From positions 434,001 through 498,000 of the forward strand of contig CANMJH010000002.1 of NCBI GenBank assembly GCA_947498125.1: DNA of 64,000 bases, read 5' to 3'. Position numbers and translations under genes: made by a program. The notes beneath the pieces were generated by a model that made no database searches, was not told the DNA's origin, and saw nothing but the letters and a program-made list of their open reading frames with translations. Shown here in pieces: positions 17,264 through 26,531 of this stretch; positions within the stretch are counted from its first letter, which is position 1, and the number at the start of each line of letters is the position of its first letter. The DNA comes from an uncultured Nioella sp. (GTDB lineage Bacteria; Pseudomonadota; Alphaproteobacteria; Rhodobacterales; Rhodobacteraceae).

Positions 17264-18522
17264 GCGAGCAGCTGATTGCCTTTAATGCCGCGAATGTTGG
17301 CCGTAACGATCTGGCCTTCGGGTTGATCCGCGTCAAAAGTGACTTCCGTGAACTGTGCCGTGCGGCCCATCGTGGGGTTTTCCATCAAGACTTGATGTGA
17401 GCGGCCCACTTGTTTGGCCAGATGTTTGGCAACCTGCGCCGCGCCAGCCGCGCGCAGACGCGCAGCCCTGTCCTTGATCACATTGCCATTTACCTGATCG
17501 GGGATCTTGGCGGCAGGTGTGCCGGGGCGTTTGGAATACGGGAAAACATGGAGCCATGTGAGGTCGCAATCCTCGATCAACTTCAGCGAGTTTTCAAACA
17601 TCGCCTCGGTCTCGGTCGGAAAGCCTGCGATGATATCAGCGCCATAGGTCATGTCGGGGCGCAATCGGCGCGCTTCTTCGGCAAAGGCAATCGCATCCTC
17701 GCGGTTATGGCGTCGTTTCATGCGTTTCAGGATCATGTTGTCGCCAGCCTGCAGGCTGAGATGCAGATGCGGCATCAGGCGTGGTTCGGTCGCGATGGCC
17801 TGCATCAGGTTTTCATCCACCTCGATGGAATCGATCGAGCTGATGCGGAGGCGTGGCAAGTCCGGCACCAGCTTTAGGATACGCATGACAAGATCGCCCA
17901 GTTTTGGCGTGGCGGGCAGGTCAGCACCCCAAGAGGTTAGGTCAACGCCCGTCAGCACCACCTCATTATATCCCTTATCCACCAGCCGCATGATCTGATC
18001 GACGACGACACCTGCGGGAACCGAGCGTGAATTGCCCCGGCCATAAGGGATAATGCAAAACGTGCAGCGATGATCGCAGCCATTTTGAACCTGAACATAA
18101 GCACGGGACCGCGTGCCGAACCCATCAATGAGATGCCCCGCTGTTTCGGTCACACTCATGATGTCATCGACCATGACCTTTTCCGTCTCGCCGATAAAGT
18201 CACCCGCCAGCGCGCCCCATGTTTCGGGTTTCATTTTTTCATGATTGCCCATGACCAGATCGACCTCTTCCATGTCACGGAAGGTTTCTGGTTCTGTTTG
18301 GGCCGCGCATCCGGTCACGATCAGGCGCGCCTCAGGATTATCGCGGCGCAGTTTGCGAATCTCTTGCCGAGCCTTGCGAACAGCCTCGGCCGTGACGGCG
18401 CAGGTATTCACAACAACCGCGTTTTCAATGCCGGCCGCATCGGTCATCGCCTTCATCGCCTCGGTTTCATAGGCGTTCAAGCGGCACCCTAGGGTGTGGA
18501 AAACGGGAGGTTTGGATGACAT
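17260..18522 (-). CDS. mtaB: tRNA t6A37 methylthiotransferase MtaB
   Basis: A 420-residue radical-SAM methylthiotransferase. An N-terminal UPF0004 domain has cysteines in HTLGCRLNAYE, VVNTCAVT and VTGCAAQ; the radical-SAM motif is CDHRCTFCIIPYGRG; a TRAM-like region ends the protein. It converts t6A to ms2t6A at position 37 of ANN-decoding tRNAs. The start ATG at 18520-18522 lies 1 bp after the dapF stop; a longer frame to 18570 runs into dapF. The 3' end overlaps the GST gene. Confidence 0.92.
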   Translation of the reverse strand: MSSKPPVFHTLGCRLNAYETEAMKAMTDAAGIENAVVVNTCAVTAEAVRKARQEIRKLRRDNPEARLIVTGCAAQTEPETFRDMEEVDLVMGNHEKMKPETWGALAGDFIGETEKVMVDDIMSVTETAGHLIDGFGTRSRAYVQVQNGCDHRCTFCIIPYGRGNSRSVPAGVVVDQIMRLVDKGYNEVVLTGVDLTSWGADLPATPKLGDLVMRILKLVPDLPRLRISSIDSIEVDENLMQAIATEPRLMPHLHLSLQAGDNMILKRMKRRHNREDAIAFAEEARRLRPDMTYGADIIAGFPTETEAMFENSLKLIEDCDLTWLHVFPYSKRPGTPAAKIPDQVNGNVIKDRAARLRAAGAAQVAKHLAKQVGRSHQVLMENPTMGRTAQFTEVTFDADQPEGQIVTANIRGIKGNQLLA

Positions 18523-18523
18523 G

Positions 18524-19360
18524 TCATGCGCTCGCGAGGAAATCAGCGGTGAACACGCCGGAAAACACATGGGCGGTTGCGCCCGTCATCCAGACACCGT
18601 CCTCGCGCCAGTCGATCTGAATGCGCCCACCGTCAAGGTCGATGGCCACAGAGCGTCCGGTCAGGCCGCGGCGCGCAGCTGCGACAGCCGTGGCGCAAGA
18701 AGACGAGCCAGAGGCCAGCGTGATCCCTGTGCCACGCTCCCACACCCGCATGCGCAGGTGATCGGGGCCAATGACATGGACGAACTGCACATTTGTCCGC
18801 TCTGGGTATAGCGGATGATGTTCAATCTCGGCGCCACGTGCCGCCAAATCTACCGCCTCGGCGTCGTCAACAAAGAATGTGCAATGTGGATTGCCCATTC
18901 CCGTCGCGGTTGGCGCGCCCTCGATCGGCAGTTCTAACGTATCCATCGCCTCGGCCAGCGGAACTTCGTTCCAAGCCAATTGCGGCTGACCCATATTGAC
19001 CGATGTCAGGCCTTTGCCCGCATCGCGCGCAAAAAGCGTGCCGCGTTCGGTTGTGATCGTGAGGGAATCGCGGCCCGTGCGGTCCATCTCATATCGCGCA
19101 ATACAGCGGGTCGCGTTTCCGCATGCGGCAGAAAATGACCCATCAGCATTATAAAAGACCAGTTTCAGGTCGGTGTTTTCTCCGCTCTCGATCAAGGCGA
19201 GCTGATCGAATCCCACGCCGCGATGACGGTCCGCAATGGCACGCGCCAAGGGCGCGGTCATCTCAACATCGGTTTCCCGCGTGTCGATGACCACGAAATC
19301 ATTGCCGAGCCCGTGCATTTTCATGAAGGGCAGGCCGGAATTTGCGCCTATCTGTGCCAT
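18524..19360 (-). CDS. dapF: Diaminopimelate epimerase
   Basis: Family signatures are [13 protein letters not shown], the first active-site cysteine in AACGNATRC and the second in [13 protein letters not shown]. It interconverts LL- and meso-diaminopimelate for lysine and peptidoglycan. I chose the ATG at 19358-19360, which gives 278 residues, the normal size; the frame extends upstream to 19477 but no ribosome binding site supports that. First gene of the dapF-mtaB-GST operon. Confidence 0.93.
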   Translation of the reverse strand: MAQIGANSGLPFMKMHGLGNDFVVIDTRETDVEMTAPLARAIADRHRGVGFDQLALIESGENTDLKLVFYNADGSFSAACGNATRCIARYEMDRTGRDSLTITTERGTLFARDAGKGLTSVNMGQPQLAWNEVPLAEAMDTLELPIEGAPTATGMGNPHCTFFVDDAEAVDLAARGAEIEHHPLYPERTNVQFVHVIGPDHLRMRVWERGTGITLASGSSSCATAVAAARRGLTGRSVAIDLDGGRIQIDWREDGVWMTGATAHVFSGVFTADFLASA

Positions 19361-19492
19361 GTTGGGCCATATACGCGCAGTCTGTGTGTTTTGAAACCCA
19401 AGCATGCGGTTTTTCGCTTGACGCCTAGCAGAGGGGTTTATAGAGAAGCCGCCTGTAGCGGGTGCCTTTAATGGCAACCAGCCGCATAGTGT

Positions 19493-19568
19493 GGGCCGTT
19501 AGCTCAGTTGGTAGAGCAACTGACTTTTAATCAGTGGGTCGCAGGTTCGAATCCTGCACGGCTCACCA
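19493..19568 (+). tRNA. tRNA-Lys (anticodon TTT)
   Basis: A 76-nt cloverleaf with encoded CCA: acceptor GGGCCGT/ACGGCTC (one G-U pair), D-loop AGCTCAGTTGGTAGAGC, anticodon loop CTTTTAA and T-arm GCAGGTTCGAATCCTGC. Confidence 0.97.
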
Positions 19569-20378
19569 CTGAAACTCTATATAAATTGGGTGCTCGAGGA
19601 CATTCTAGGTCATCAAGGGCTATCAATTTCCAACAGCACTTCATGTGTTGGGGGACATTTGCCATAGGACAGACTGCGATTGTCAAAGATGGCTTGAGGT
19701 TGCAACCCGGTGGTTTACCCGACCGACCTGACCGCCTCGATGCCATGCTGCCAAACTCCAAACTGACGGGCTAAGGGTGACCAAGGCAGCAGGACAGGAG
19801 GCAACGGGCAGCAGGGAAGCGGCAACAGACGAAAGAATCTGTCTGAAAAAGCCACGGGTCCTTTGCCGCCCCTTACGACCTTGCGGGGGTCCGTAGCCCC
19901 GAGGTGTCGCTGGTTCAGAAAGAAATATTAGGGTTCATGGTTCCCATGCCAGAACGACCATGTCCGCTCACGGCCCAGAGCAAACCTTGACGACTGAGTT
20001 GTGCGCTAGGGCGCGGCATTGTCAAAACCGTCATTGGCCCATCCAGCAGCCTTTCGGCCGGTTGGGCGTCGGTCATTCGGTGCAGGTGCTGTTCGGCGCG
20101 CACGCGCGCGAGCGGGCAGGTACAACTCCCACTCGGCGGCTTTGTTGACACAAGGATTTCCTTCGGCCTAAATTTTGGTCTGAGCACGTATTCATGCGCA
20201 CTGCCGTACCGAAGTTAGGAGGGGCTAGGGAGGAAATGTCTTCAGAAGCCCGAACCGGGGTTTCCCTTTTGCTTTTGTCCTTTGGTGCCTCGGGTAATGG
20301 TATGTTTCCCTTGTGACTTCGGTCAGGGGGGCGATCCTGGCACTTACTTTTCCATCCCCCAATCCACCGGAGTTGTTC
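19569..20378. other. Gene-poor stretch after tRNA-Lys
   Basis: About 800 bp without a gene I can support. A minus-strand frame (19915-20187) contains Pro/Arg/Ser-rich sequence unlike a folded protein and lacks a ribosome binding site. Together with the broken transporter downstream, this looks like decayed accessory DNA next to a tRNA, but no integrase, att repeat or insertion-sequence end could be identified. Confidence 0.45.
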
Positions 20379-20669
20379 ATGAAAAGTTTATCTCTCGCTC
20401 TTCTCGTTTTTATGGGTGTGTCTTGTGCAACCACATCGGGCGCGTTGGCGGATGATCCTTGCTCTGACCGCGAAGCCCAAACCGCCGCTTGCAATTCCCT
20501 CGATTTGGCCGCCCATTCCGCGTACAATCGTTCACACGACTATTGTCAGTTAATGTTTCCTGCCCCCACAGCTCATTCCCAGTGTAGGCTGGAAGCGTTG
20601 TACCGTTTGCAAGAGGCGATCAGAGCCGTTGAGGCATGTCACACGCGTGTCGCTGCCCTTTGTGGTTGA
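20379..20669 (+). CDS. Small secreted six-cysteine protein, unknown function
   Basis: A 96-residue protein with a signal peptide (MKSLSLALLVFMGVSCATTSGALA, cleavage likely before DDPC). The first cysteine could also suggest a lipoprotein, but the VSCA context is not a clean lipobox. The mature part is about 70 residues with six cysteines (in DPCSD, AACNS, DYCQL, SQCRL, EACHT and LCG), enough for three disulfides in the periplasm. CGGAG lies 6 nt before the ATG. Not recognised. Confidence 0.65.
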   Translation: MKSLSLALLVFMGVSCATTSGALADDPCSDREAQTAACNSLDLAAHSAYNRSHDYCQLMFPAPTAHSQCRLEALYRLQEAIRAVEACHTRVAALCG

Positions 20670-20684
20670 GCGTGGCTCCTGACC

Positions 20685-21462
20685 CCAGCGCTTGGATTTG
20701 GCGTTCTGCTTGCGATTATCATCATGATGACAGCCTCGACCGCGTCTGCCTTGTCGGGTGTTGGCAAGGCCATCAAAATCCTGGCGAACATCAACATGGT
20801 TCTGTCGCCAGCAACCTTGAGGGGTGGCAGGGCGATTGGTCTTTTTTTATTGGGCGTGGCGGGTCGCGTTTGCGCCGTTTGTGGGCATGTTCCGTGCGCG
20901 TATTTCAAAGGGGCGCACGATCCGCGAGTTTGTTCTGGGGGCCATGATCATCCCGGCAATCATGTGTTTCATCCGGTTCAGTTTCGCGGGCGGCGCTGCC
21001 ATCGACCTGACGCTGAACGGTGATGCGATCTTTGGGCGGTTTGGTGGCGACAAGGTCTTTTGCATGGTCGTTTACATGCTGGGCGACAACCTTGGCTGGT
21101 TGATGTCAGTTCTGATCGTTATTTTGCTGCTGACATATCTGGTAACGACGGCTGACTCGGCGGTTCTAATCGTGAATACGATTATTGCTGCTGGCGACCA
21201 AGGCTCCAAAGCGCCCCCCCAAATCTATTTCTGGGGCATTGGCTTTGGCGCCGTTTTTACAGGTCTGTTGATTGCCGGTGGTCCGGGCGGTGGTCTCAGG
21301 GCCATTCAAACCGCGATGGTTATCGGTGCGTTTCCATTCTCTGTTGTGATGGTGTTGCAATGTGCCTCCCTCATGAAGGCGATCTGGAACGACACCAAGC
21401 GCAACGCAAACGGAGTTGCGGCGACGACAGATGATGTTTCAGGCGAAGCGGAAATCGCATAA
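20685..21462 (+). pseudogene. BCCT-family (betaine/choline/carnitine) transporter remnant
   Basis: Two frames carry pieces of one BCCT transporter. The first holds ASALSGVGKAIKILANINMVLS; the second, from about 20830, holds FFYWAWRVAFAPFVGMFRAR, GRTIREFVLGAMIIP and TTADSAVLIVNT to a normal-looking end at 21462. The N-terminal part is absent, some 30-60 residues appear deleted near 20810, and the two frames are joined at a run of seven T (20842-20848) where eight would restore TGG-TCT-TTT-TTT-TAT-TGG. It should be non-functional. Confidence 0.85.
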
Positions 21463-21544
21463 AAGGGCGGTACCCCGCGAAAATGGGGCGTCCAATTCGC
21501 TGGCTGACAGGGTTCTGAACTTGGTTGATCAAACAAGGTGACCA

Positions 21545-21574
21545 GCGCCCAACGGCTCTTAAATCATTGGGCGC
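21545..21574. terminator. Hairpin downstream of the BKACE gene and of the BCCT remnant
   Basis: GCGCCCAA (21545-21552) pairs with TTGGGCGC (21567-21574) over a 14-nt loop. There is no clear T-run in either direction, so its termination role is uncertain. Confidence 0.4.
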
Positions 21575-21599
21575 GTGTGATAATTATGGCTTTGATTGT

Positions 21600-22370
21600 T
21601 TAAGCGGACATCGCAACCAGTTCGGCCACACGTTCAGCGTTTGAAGTGGCAAGGGTGCCATCAGCATTCCAGAGCGAATTTTCAAATCCGATACGCGCCT
21701 TGCCGCCTTGACGGAGGGTTTCGACGAGGCACGAGGATTCCTCGCGCCCAAAGGCGCAGAGCATCCAATCAAAGCTCATCTCGTCCGGTAGCATATCGGC
21801 GAAATCGCTGACCCCTTCGGGCTTGCTGATTTTCGTGCCGTCATACGAGCCCAGAACAAACTGCAGCAAATGATGATTGCCGGGAATTGCGCCGCGATCG
21901 ACCGCATCCAGAAACTGTTGCAGTTCCTCTGGGGCGTATACGATGTGCTGGATGGCGACGTTTTCACTGGCCGCCCAGTCATAGAAACGCTCTGCCTCCG
22001 CCCAATCGCTTGGTTGGCGTACCATTTCACGTAGTGCGACCGAGACGTTTTGCGGCTTCAGCTCTCGCATGATGCGCTGCTGTGTTGCAGCGTCATAGAT
22101 GTCGCCAGACTCAGAGGTGACTTGCAGATACATCCCCGGAACGGCTTCTGTCAGGCGGTCCAAGAGGGCTTGATAGCGTCCGGCATCCAATAGGTGGATC
22201 CCGTTGTCGTCGCGGATATGGGCGTGGATACCGCCGGCACCAGCGGCAAAGCAGGCTTTCGCGGTCTCAACAACCTCGTCATCGGTCAACGGGATGGCAG
22301 GATGCACGTCACGTCCGCGCCGCGCGCCGTTGGGCGCGACCATGATTTTCGGCAATGATGTCGGGGTCAA
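21600..22370 (-). CDS. BKACE family (DUF849) beta-keto acid cleavage enzyme
   Basis: About 256 residues with the family's N-terminal strand PKIMVAPNGARR, the metal-binding IHAHIRD (His-x-His), and the LQFVLGSYDGTKIS and GKARIGFENSLW blocks. The family condenses a beta-keto acid with acetyl-CoA to give a CoA ester plus acetoacetate, best known from 3-keto-5-aminohexanoate in lysine fermentation; substrates vary widely. I propose a TTG start at 22370, 1 bp after the flavin reductase stop, because the ATG at 22343 would remove the first strand. It is coupled to the flavin reductase gene. Confidence 0.85.
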   Translation of the reverse strand: MTPTSLPKIMVAPNGARRGRDVHPAIPLTDDEVVETAKACFAAGAGGIHAHIRDDNGIHLLDAGRYQALLDRLTEAVPGMYLQVTSESGDIYDAATQQRIMRELKPQNVSVALREMVRQPSDWAEAERFYDWAASENVAIQHIVYAPEELQQFLDAVDRGAIPGNHHLLQFVLGSYDGTKISKPEGVSDFADMLPDEMSFDWMLCAFGREESSCLVETLRQGGKARIGFENSLWNADGTLATSNAERVAELVAMSA

Positions 22371-22371
22371 A

Positions 22372-22881
22372 TTACAGCGCAGCCCCCAGCAGAGCCAAGC
22401 GGCCACAATGGAACAACAAAGGATCGCCGTCACGTTCGGTCATCTTCATGACGCGCCCGATAAAGATCTCATGATCGCCCGCAAGAACTTGTTGCTCCAT
22501 TGTGCATTCAAAGCTGACCAAAGCGTCAGCAAGAACAGGAACGCCGTTATGGCCCTTGGACCAATTCACGTTTGCGAATTTGTCGTCCGATGGACGTGCA
22601 AAACCCATGGTCAAATCTTTGGTTTCTGCGCCCATGATGTTCACGGCAAATGCGCCATGCGATTGGAACGCGCTGCGCGATGGCGTTTCTAGCCCAATCG
22701 ACCAAAGCACCAAAGGTGGATCAAGCGAAACGGACGAAAAGGAGTTGATGGTCATCCCTACCGGACGACCTTCGTCACCAATGGTTGTTACCACACAGAC
22801 CCCGGTCGCAAAGCGGCCCAAGGCATTACGCAATTCGCGTGGATCAATTTCGGCAGTTGGTTCAGTCACAATGGCGTTCAT
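22372..22881 (-). CDS. Flavin reductase-like domain protein (monooxygenase reductase component)
   Basis: A 169-residue protein of the HpaC-like flavin reductase family: LRNALGRFATGVCVVTT, GMTINSFSSVSLDPPLV and the terminal GDHEIFIGRV segment. It supplies reduced FMN/FAD to a partner monooxygenase. I put the start at ATG 22881 with GAGGAG 9 nt before; a TTG three codons earlier is too close to the ribosome binding site. Its likely partners are the luciferase-like oxygenases at 23975 and 28436. Divergent from the LysR gene. Confidence 0.9.
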   Translation of the reverse strand: MNAIVTEPTAEIDPRELRNALGRFATGVCVVTTIGDEGRPVGMTINSFSSVSLDPPLVLWSIGLETPSRSAFQSHGAFAVNIMGAETKDLTMGFARPSDDKFANVNWSKGHNGVPVLADALVSFECTMEQQVLAGDHEIFIGRVMKMTERDGDPLLFHCGRLALLGAAL

Positions 22882-22916
22882 CGAGGTCAACTCCTCTGGT
22901 TTGCTCGCGTTGATCT

Positions 22917-22964
22917 AAGTATGGGCTTGCTTGCAATCTAAACAACTCATAAGAATCGATACTT
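22917..22964. promoter_or_regulatory. Candidate LysR operator in the divergent promoter
   Basis: AAGTAT (22917-22922) is mirrored by ATACTT (22959-22964), and AAGAATCGATACTT (22951-22964) is itself a near-perfect palindrome. It sits between the flavin reductase and lysR-type genes, as expected for an autoregulating LysR-family protein. Confidence 0.45.
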
Positions 22965-23001
22965 GCCAGTATAAAAGCTTATAGGCAGTGGAGGACGGCC
23001 C

Positions 23002-23898
23002 ATGAAGCTCCAGCAACTCCAATTTTTTGTGGCGGTATATGAGGAAGGATCCTTTTCAGCCGGTGCTCAACGCGTGAATGCTACTCAATCTGGGTTATCG
23101 ATGCATGTCCGCCATTTGGAAAATCGTTATGGCGTGACGTTGCTGTCACGCAGTTCGACAGGGGTGACGCCGACCGAGGCGGGACGCACATTTTATGCGC
23201 GCGCGATTGAAGTTCTGAATGCGACGGCCAAGGCGGAAGAAACGCTTCGCGAGCTTTCGGGCGCGATCTCGGACCATATCAAGATTGGGTTGATGCCCTC
23301 CTTTACGGGATCGGTCCTTAGCCCCTGTATGATGCGTTTTGCCCGAGAATATCCAAATGTGCGCGTGACCATCGAAGAGGCCTATTCAGGCACTTTGTCG
23401 AATAAAGTGTCCGAGGGGCTGTTGGATTTTGCCGTGGTGCCTGCCGTCAATACGGATCTGGGTCTTGATGCCACTTTGATGGCCGAAGACAGAGAGTGCC
23501 TTGTCTGCGCTGCTGGTAGCGAAGTGAACTCGACATTCGACTTAGCCAAACTAGGAGCCATACGCCTTATCGTGCCAACACGGGTCAATGCCCGGCGCCC
23601 AAGAATCGATCAGTATCTTTCGATAAACAAGATTGAAGTGGCAGATTTGATGGAGCTTGATGCCATGATGGGCACGCTCGATATCGTGGCCAATTCGGAA
23701 TGGATGTCGATCTTGCCGTCAATCCTTGGTCTTGCGGACAGAGACGGCTCGAAGCGGCGCTTTATGAAGTTGATCGACCCGCCATTGGGGGTTCAATACA
23801 TGCGCATCGCAAATAAGAGCCGACCACTTGGACGCGCGGCGCAGGCCTTCGCGGATGTTCTGCAAGAAGAAGTGAACACAGCCCTAGAAGAGGACTAG
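23002..23898 (+). CDS. LysR-family transcriptional regulator
   Basis: A 298-residue regulator: an N-terminal winged helix (MKLQQLQFFVAVYEEGSFSA, ATQSGLSMHVRHLENRYG, TPTEAGRTFY) and a C-terminal effector-binding domain from about residue 90. It is divergent from the flavin reductase-BKACE pair, the usual geometry for a LysR regulator and its target; the effector is probably a pathway intermediate (inference). Confidence 0.93.
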   Translation: MKLQQLQFFVAVYEEGSFSAGAQRVNATQSGLSMHVRHLENRYGVTLLSRSSTGVTPTEAGRTFYARAIEVLNATAKAEETLRELSGAISDHIKIGLMPSFTGSVLSPCMMRFAREYPNVRVTIEEAYSGTLSNKVSEGLLDFAVVPAVNTDLGLDATLMAEDRECLVCAAGSEVNSTFDLAKLGAIRLIVPTRVNARRPRIDQYLSINKIEVADLMELDAMMGTLDIVANSEWMSILPSILGLADRDGSKRRFMKLIDPPLGVQYMRIANKSRPLGRAAQAFADVLQEEVNTALEED

Positions 23899-23906
23899 CC
23901 TTCCCC

Positions 23907-23943
23907 AAAAAATTAGCGGGACGCGTGGTCACACGCGCCCCGC
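23907..23943 (-). terminator. Intrinsic terminator for the minus-strand LLM/TRAP operon
   Basis: Read on the minus strand, GCGGGGCGCGTG-TGAC-CACGCGTCCCGC forms a long stem with one bulge and is followed by TAATTTTTT. It lies about 30 bp past the stop of the oxidoreductase gene at 23975. Confidence 0.8.
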
Positions 23944-23974
23944 AACTGGGAGGGAGAGAGAGAGACCCAGTTTA

Positions 23975-25099
23975 TTACTGTGCAGGTACCGACTCTGGCT
24001 GCCAGTCAGGCTCGCCTTTGGTGGCTTCTTGCAATTTCGGTAGAACCTTTTCCGCGCAAAGGATCATCGCGTCGCGGCCTAAGTCGTAATCGGTCCAGTC
24101 GTGACCAGCAAAGACAAGGTGCTTGAACGGTCCGACTTCCTCACGCAGGGCAAGGATCTGGTCCGTTACGGATTCCGGATCACCATGGATGATCAGACGG
24201 TCCAGAACGTATTCCAGCGTCACGTCTTCATCAGGCATGTTCTGATCTTCTTTGAAGAGGTTCAGACGGCCTCCAAGGCGCAGTTTGGTATAGAGCTGCG
24301 AGTAATAGAGAACATAGGGGCTGCCCGGATCACGTGCATAGGCGCGCGCAGTTTCCTGATCTTTGGCCACACAGATGTTCTTGGCCACACGCCAATCCGA
24401 ATAAGATGGTGTCAGGCCGCCCTGCAGGCACCCTTCGACGTAGTTTGGCCAATGGCTGGCGGCCCATTTGGGCAAAAGGAAGTTCGCAGTAATCGGCTGC
24501 CATCCGCGCGCCGCCATTGCGGTCACACCTTTCGAGAAAGGCGCAACAGCCGTACCGATGATTGGGGGATGCGGATCTTGATAAGGGCGCATGATCTCGC
24601 CCTGACCAATTTCAGGCACCATTGTGTTGGCAGTGGATACGTCCCAGTATTCGCCTTCGATGTTGTAAGGTGCTTCACCAGACCAGATATCGAGAACGGT
24701 GTTGATGCACTCAAGGAACATCGCGTTCCGGTCTTTTTTCAGATTTCCGAACACTTCAGCGTCCGACATCAGGCCGCCGGGTGAAATACCGAAATTCAAA
24801 CGGCCTTCCAGCATGTGGTCCAGCATGGCCACTTCGGCAGCAACCCGCGCGGGGTGCGAGTTTGGCATGTTGATCGTGCCAGTGCCCAACCGGATATTCT
24901 TGGTTTCATAGGCCAGCGACGCCAAAAATGCGACGGTTGATGTGATGATCTCCGCCTGATCCGTTGTGTGTTCGCCGCAATACGCCTCGGAATAGCCAAG
25001 GCTATCTGCCAGCAAAAACGCTTCGCGATCTTCTTTAAGAGATTGCGCGACAGGCTTGTCCAACGGGTGGATCGGCATCGTGAAGAATGAAAGCTTCAT
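23975..25099 (-). CDS. LLM-class (luciferase-like) flavin-dependent monooxygenase
   Basis: A 374-residue luciferase-like protein: MKLSFFTMPIHP, YSEAYCGEHTTD, IRLGTGTINMPNSHPARVAAEVAMLD (quoted in part) and GRLNFGISPGG. LLM enzymes use reduced FMN and oxygen (or F420) to oxidise or Baeyer-Villiger-cleave organic substrates; the nearby flavin reductase argues for the FMN type. Start at ATG 25099 with AAGGAG 6 nt upstream; the open frame extends further without support. It is the last gene of a minus-strand operon after dctM. Confidence 0.88.
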   Translation of the reverse strand: MKLSFFTMPIHPLDKPVAQSLKEDREAFLLADSLGYSEAYCGEHTTDQAEIITSTVAFLASLAYETKNIRLGTGTINMPNSHPARVAAEVAMLDHMLEGRLNFGISPGGLMSDAEVFGNLKKDRNAMFLECINTVLDIWSGEAPYNIEGEYWDVSTANTMVPEIGQGEIMRPYQDPHPPIIGTAVAPFSKGVTAMAARGWQPITANFLLPKWAASHWPNYVEGCLQGGLTPSYSDWRVAKNICVAKDQETARAYARDPGSPYVLYYSQLYTKLRLGGRLNLFKEDQNMPDEDVTLEYVLDRLIIHGDPESVTDQILALREEVGPFKHLVFAGHDWTDYDLGRDAMILCAEKVLPKLQEATKGEPDWQPESVPAQ

Positions 25100-25197
25100 G
25101 GTGGTCTCCTTTGGAGCCAGTGTCTCCGACCCGAGCTGTCGGAAAAAGTGATAGTTTCTTATGCCCCCCATCTGGTTTTTTGATGAGGGGCATGCGC

Positions 25198-26514
25198 TTA
25201 CATAAGGTTCTGCGGCAACCAGCTGGCGAGGCCAGGGAAAGCCAACACCAAGACGGCGACGACAAGGATCAAGATCCAATAGGGAATAGACCCCTTAAAA
25301 ATCTCACCCAATGTCACCGTATTGTCTGGGACCGAGGCTTTGACCGTGTAGATCAATAATCCAAAGGGCGGCGTTAACAGCCCTGCTTCGATGACCAGAA
25401 TGCCGAAGATGGCGAATGCCAATTCATGAATACCCATGCCAGCGGCAATTGGAGCGAAGATCGGAACCGTCAAGAGAATGATGGATGTCGAATCGACGAA
25501 CATGCCGAGGATCAACCAGATCATGAAGATCATGATCATGATGATGATCGGGTTCTCGCTGATGCTGAACATCGTGGCTTGGATGGCGTTTACGGCGCCG
25601 CCCATGGCCAGAAACCGCGAATACATCGAGGCCATGATCAGAAGAATCAGCAGCGGAGCCGTCGTTTTACCGGCGCGGTAAACCGCGTCCATGATCTCCT
25701 TGCGGCGCATGCCTTTCAAAAGACCAACCAGCAACGCGCCAATTGCGCCAAAACCTGCCGCTTCGGTTGGGGTCAAGAACCCGCCCCAGATGCCGCCGAT
25801 GACCAGTAGAATCAAACCAACGATCGACAAGCCGCTGATAGCTTCGGACCGGCGTTGTTCTTTGCTGACGCTATGGAAGAGTTCCGGTGAGCAGGCAGGC
25901 GCAGTTGTGGGCGATAGCTTTGCCGCGATCACGCAATACCCAATGAAGAAGGTTGCAAGCACCAAACCGGGCAGCAAACCCGCGATGAACAAAGCGCCGA
26001 TCGAGATTTCGGTCAGAACCGCCCAGATGATCATTAGGATCGACGGGGGGATAAGCATTCCGAGGCAGGCACTACCTGCGACAACGCCAAGGGCATAGCT
26101 GCGGTTATATCCCAAGGCGACCATTTCGGGGTACGCAAGGCGCGAGAATGTTGCTGCCGACGCAATAGAAACGCCGGTGATCGCCGCAAAGATCGAGTTG
26201 CCCGATACAGTCGCGACTGCCAGACATCCCGGCACCCTAAGGAAGGCCCGGTTGCACACCGAAAAGATGTCTTTCGCAGCGCCAGATCGCGAGATGAACT
26301 CTCCCATAAGAACAAAAAGCGGGATGACGATGAAAATGTCTTTGCGCAAAGCCTCATAGGCAGTGCCGGACAAGACAGAGAGAGCGATATCAGGACTGCC
26401 GAGCATCCAGTAGACGCCGAAAATACTGGCAACACCCAGTGAAATGGCAACGTGAACGCCCAGAAAAACCAGGAGCATCATGATGCCAAGAAAGAGGAAA
26501 ATGGTTGCGGTCAT
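25198..26514 (-). CDS. TRAP transporter large permease (DctM-type)
   Basis: A 438-residue membrane protein with about 12 hydrophobic segments and DctM motifs (GVHVAISLG, IFAAITGVSIASAATF, GFGAIGALLVG). It forms the sodium-driven channel of a TRAP system with the small permease and the periplasmic receptor. The start at ATG 26514 gives the normal size; the ribosome binding site is AAGGAA, 13 nt upstream. It lies 17 bp after dctQ on the same strand. Confidence 0.92.
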   Translation of the reverse strand: MTATIFLFLGIMMLLVFLGVHVAISLGVASIFGVYWMLGSPDIALSVLSGTAYEALRKDIFIVIPLFVLMGEFISRSGAAKDIFSVCNRAFLRVPGCLAVATVSGNSIFAAITGVSIASAATFSRLAYPEMVALGYNRSYALGVVAGSACLGMLIPPSILMIIWAVLTEISIGALFIAGLLPGLVLATFFIGYCVIAAKLSPTTAPACSPELFHSVSKEQRRSEAISGLSIVGLILLVIGGIWGGFLTPTEAAGFGAIGALLVGLLKGMRRKEIMDAVYRAGKTTAPLLILLIMASMYSRFLAMGGAVNAIQATMFSISENPIIIMIMIFMIWLILGMFVDSTSIILLTVPIFAPIAAGMGIHELAFAIFGILVIEAGLLTPPFGLLIYTVKASVPDNTVTLGEIFKGSIPYWILILVVAVLVLAFPGLASWLPQNLM

Positions 26515-26531
26515 AGTGTGTCTACCATTCC

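Noticed and set aside
20130-20170. GGCTTTGTTG-like string resembling an insertion-sequence end
   Set aside because: No inverted partner, transposase or target-site duplication found; insufficient for a mobile element call.
19915-20187. Minus-strand ORF of 90 codons after tRNA-Lys
   Set aside because: No ribosome binding site, composition (Pro/Arg/Ser-rich) unlike a folded protein and no family recognised; treated as part of a gene-poor stretch.
19493-21462. tRNA-Lys as an integration site for a genomic island
   Set aside because: No integrase gene and no repeat of the tRNA 3' end were found within the window, so only decay is inferred.
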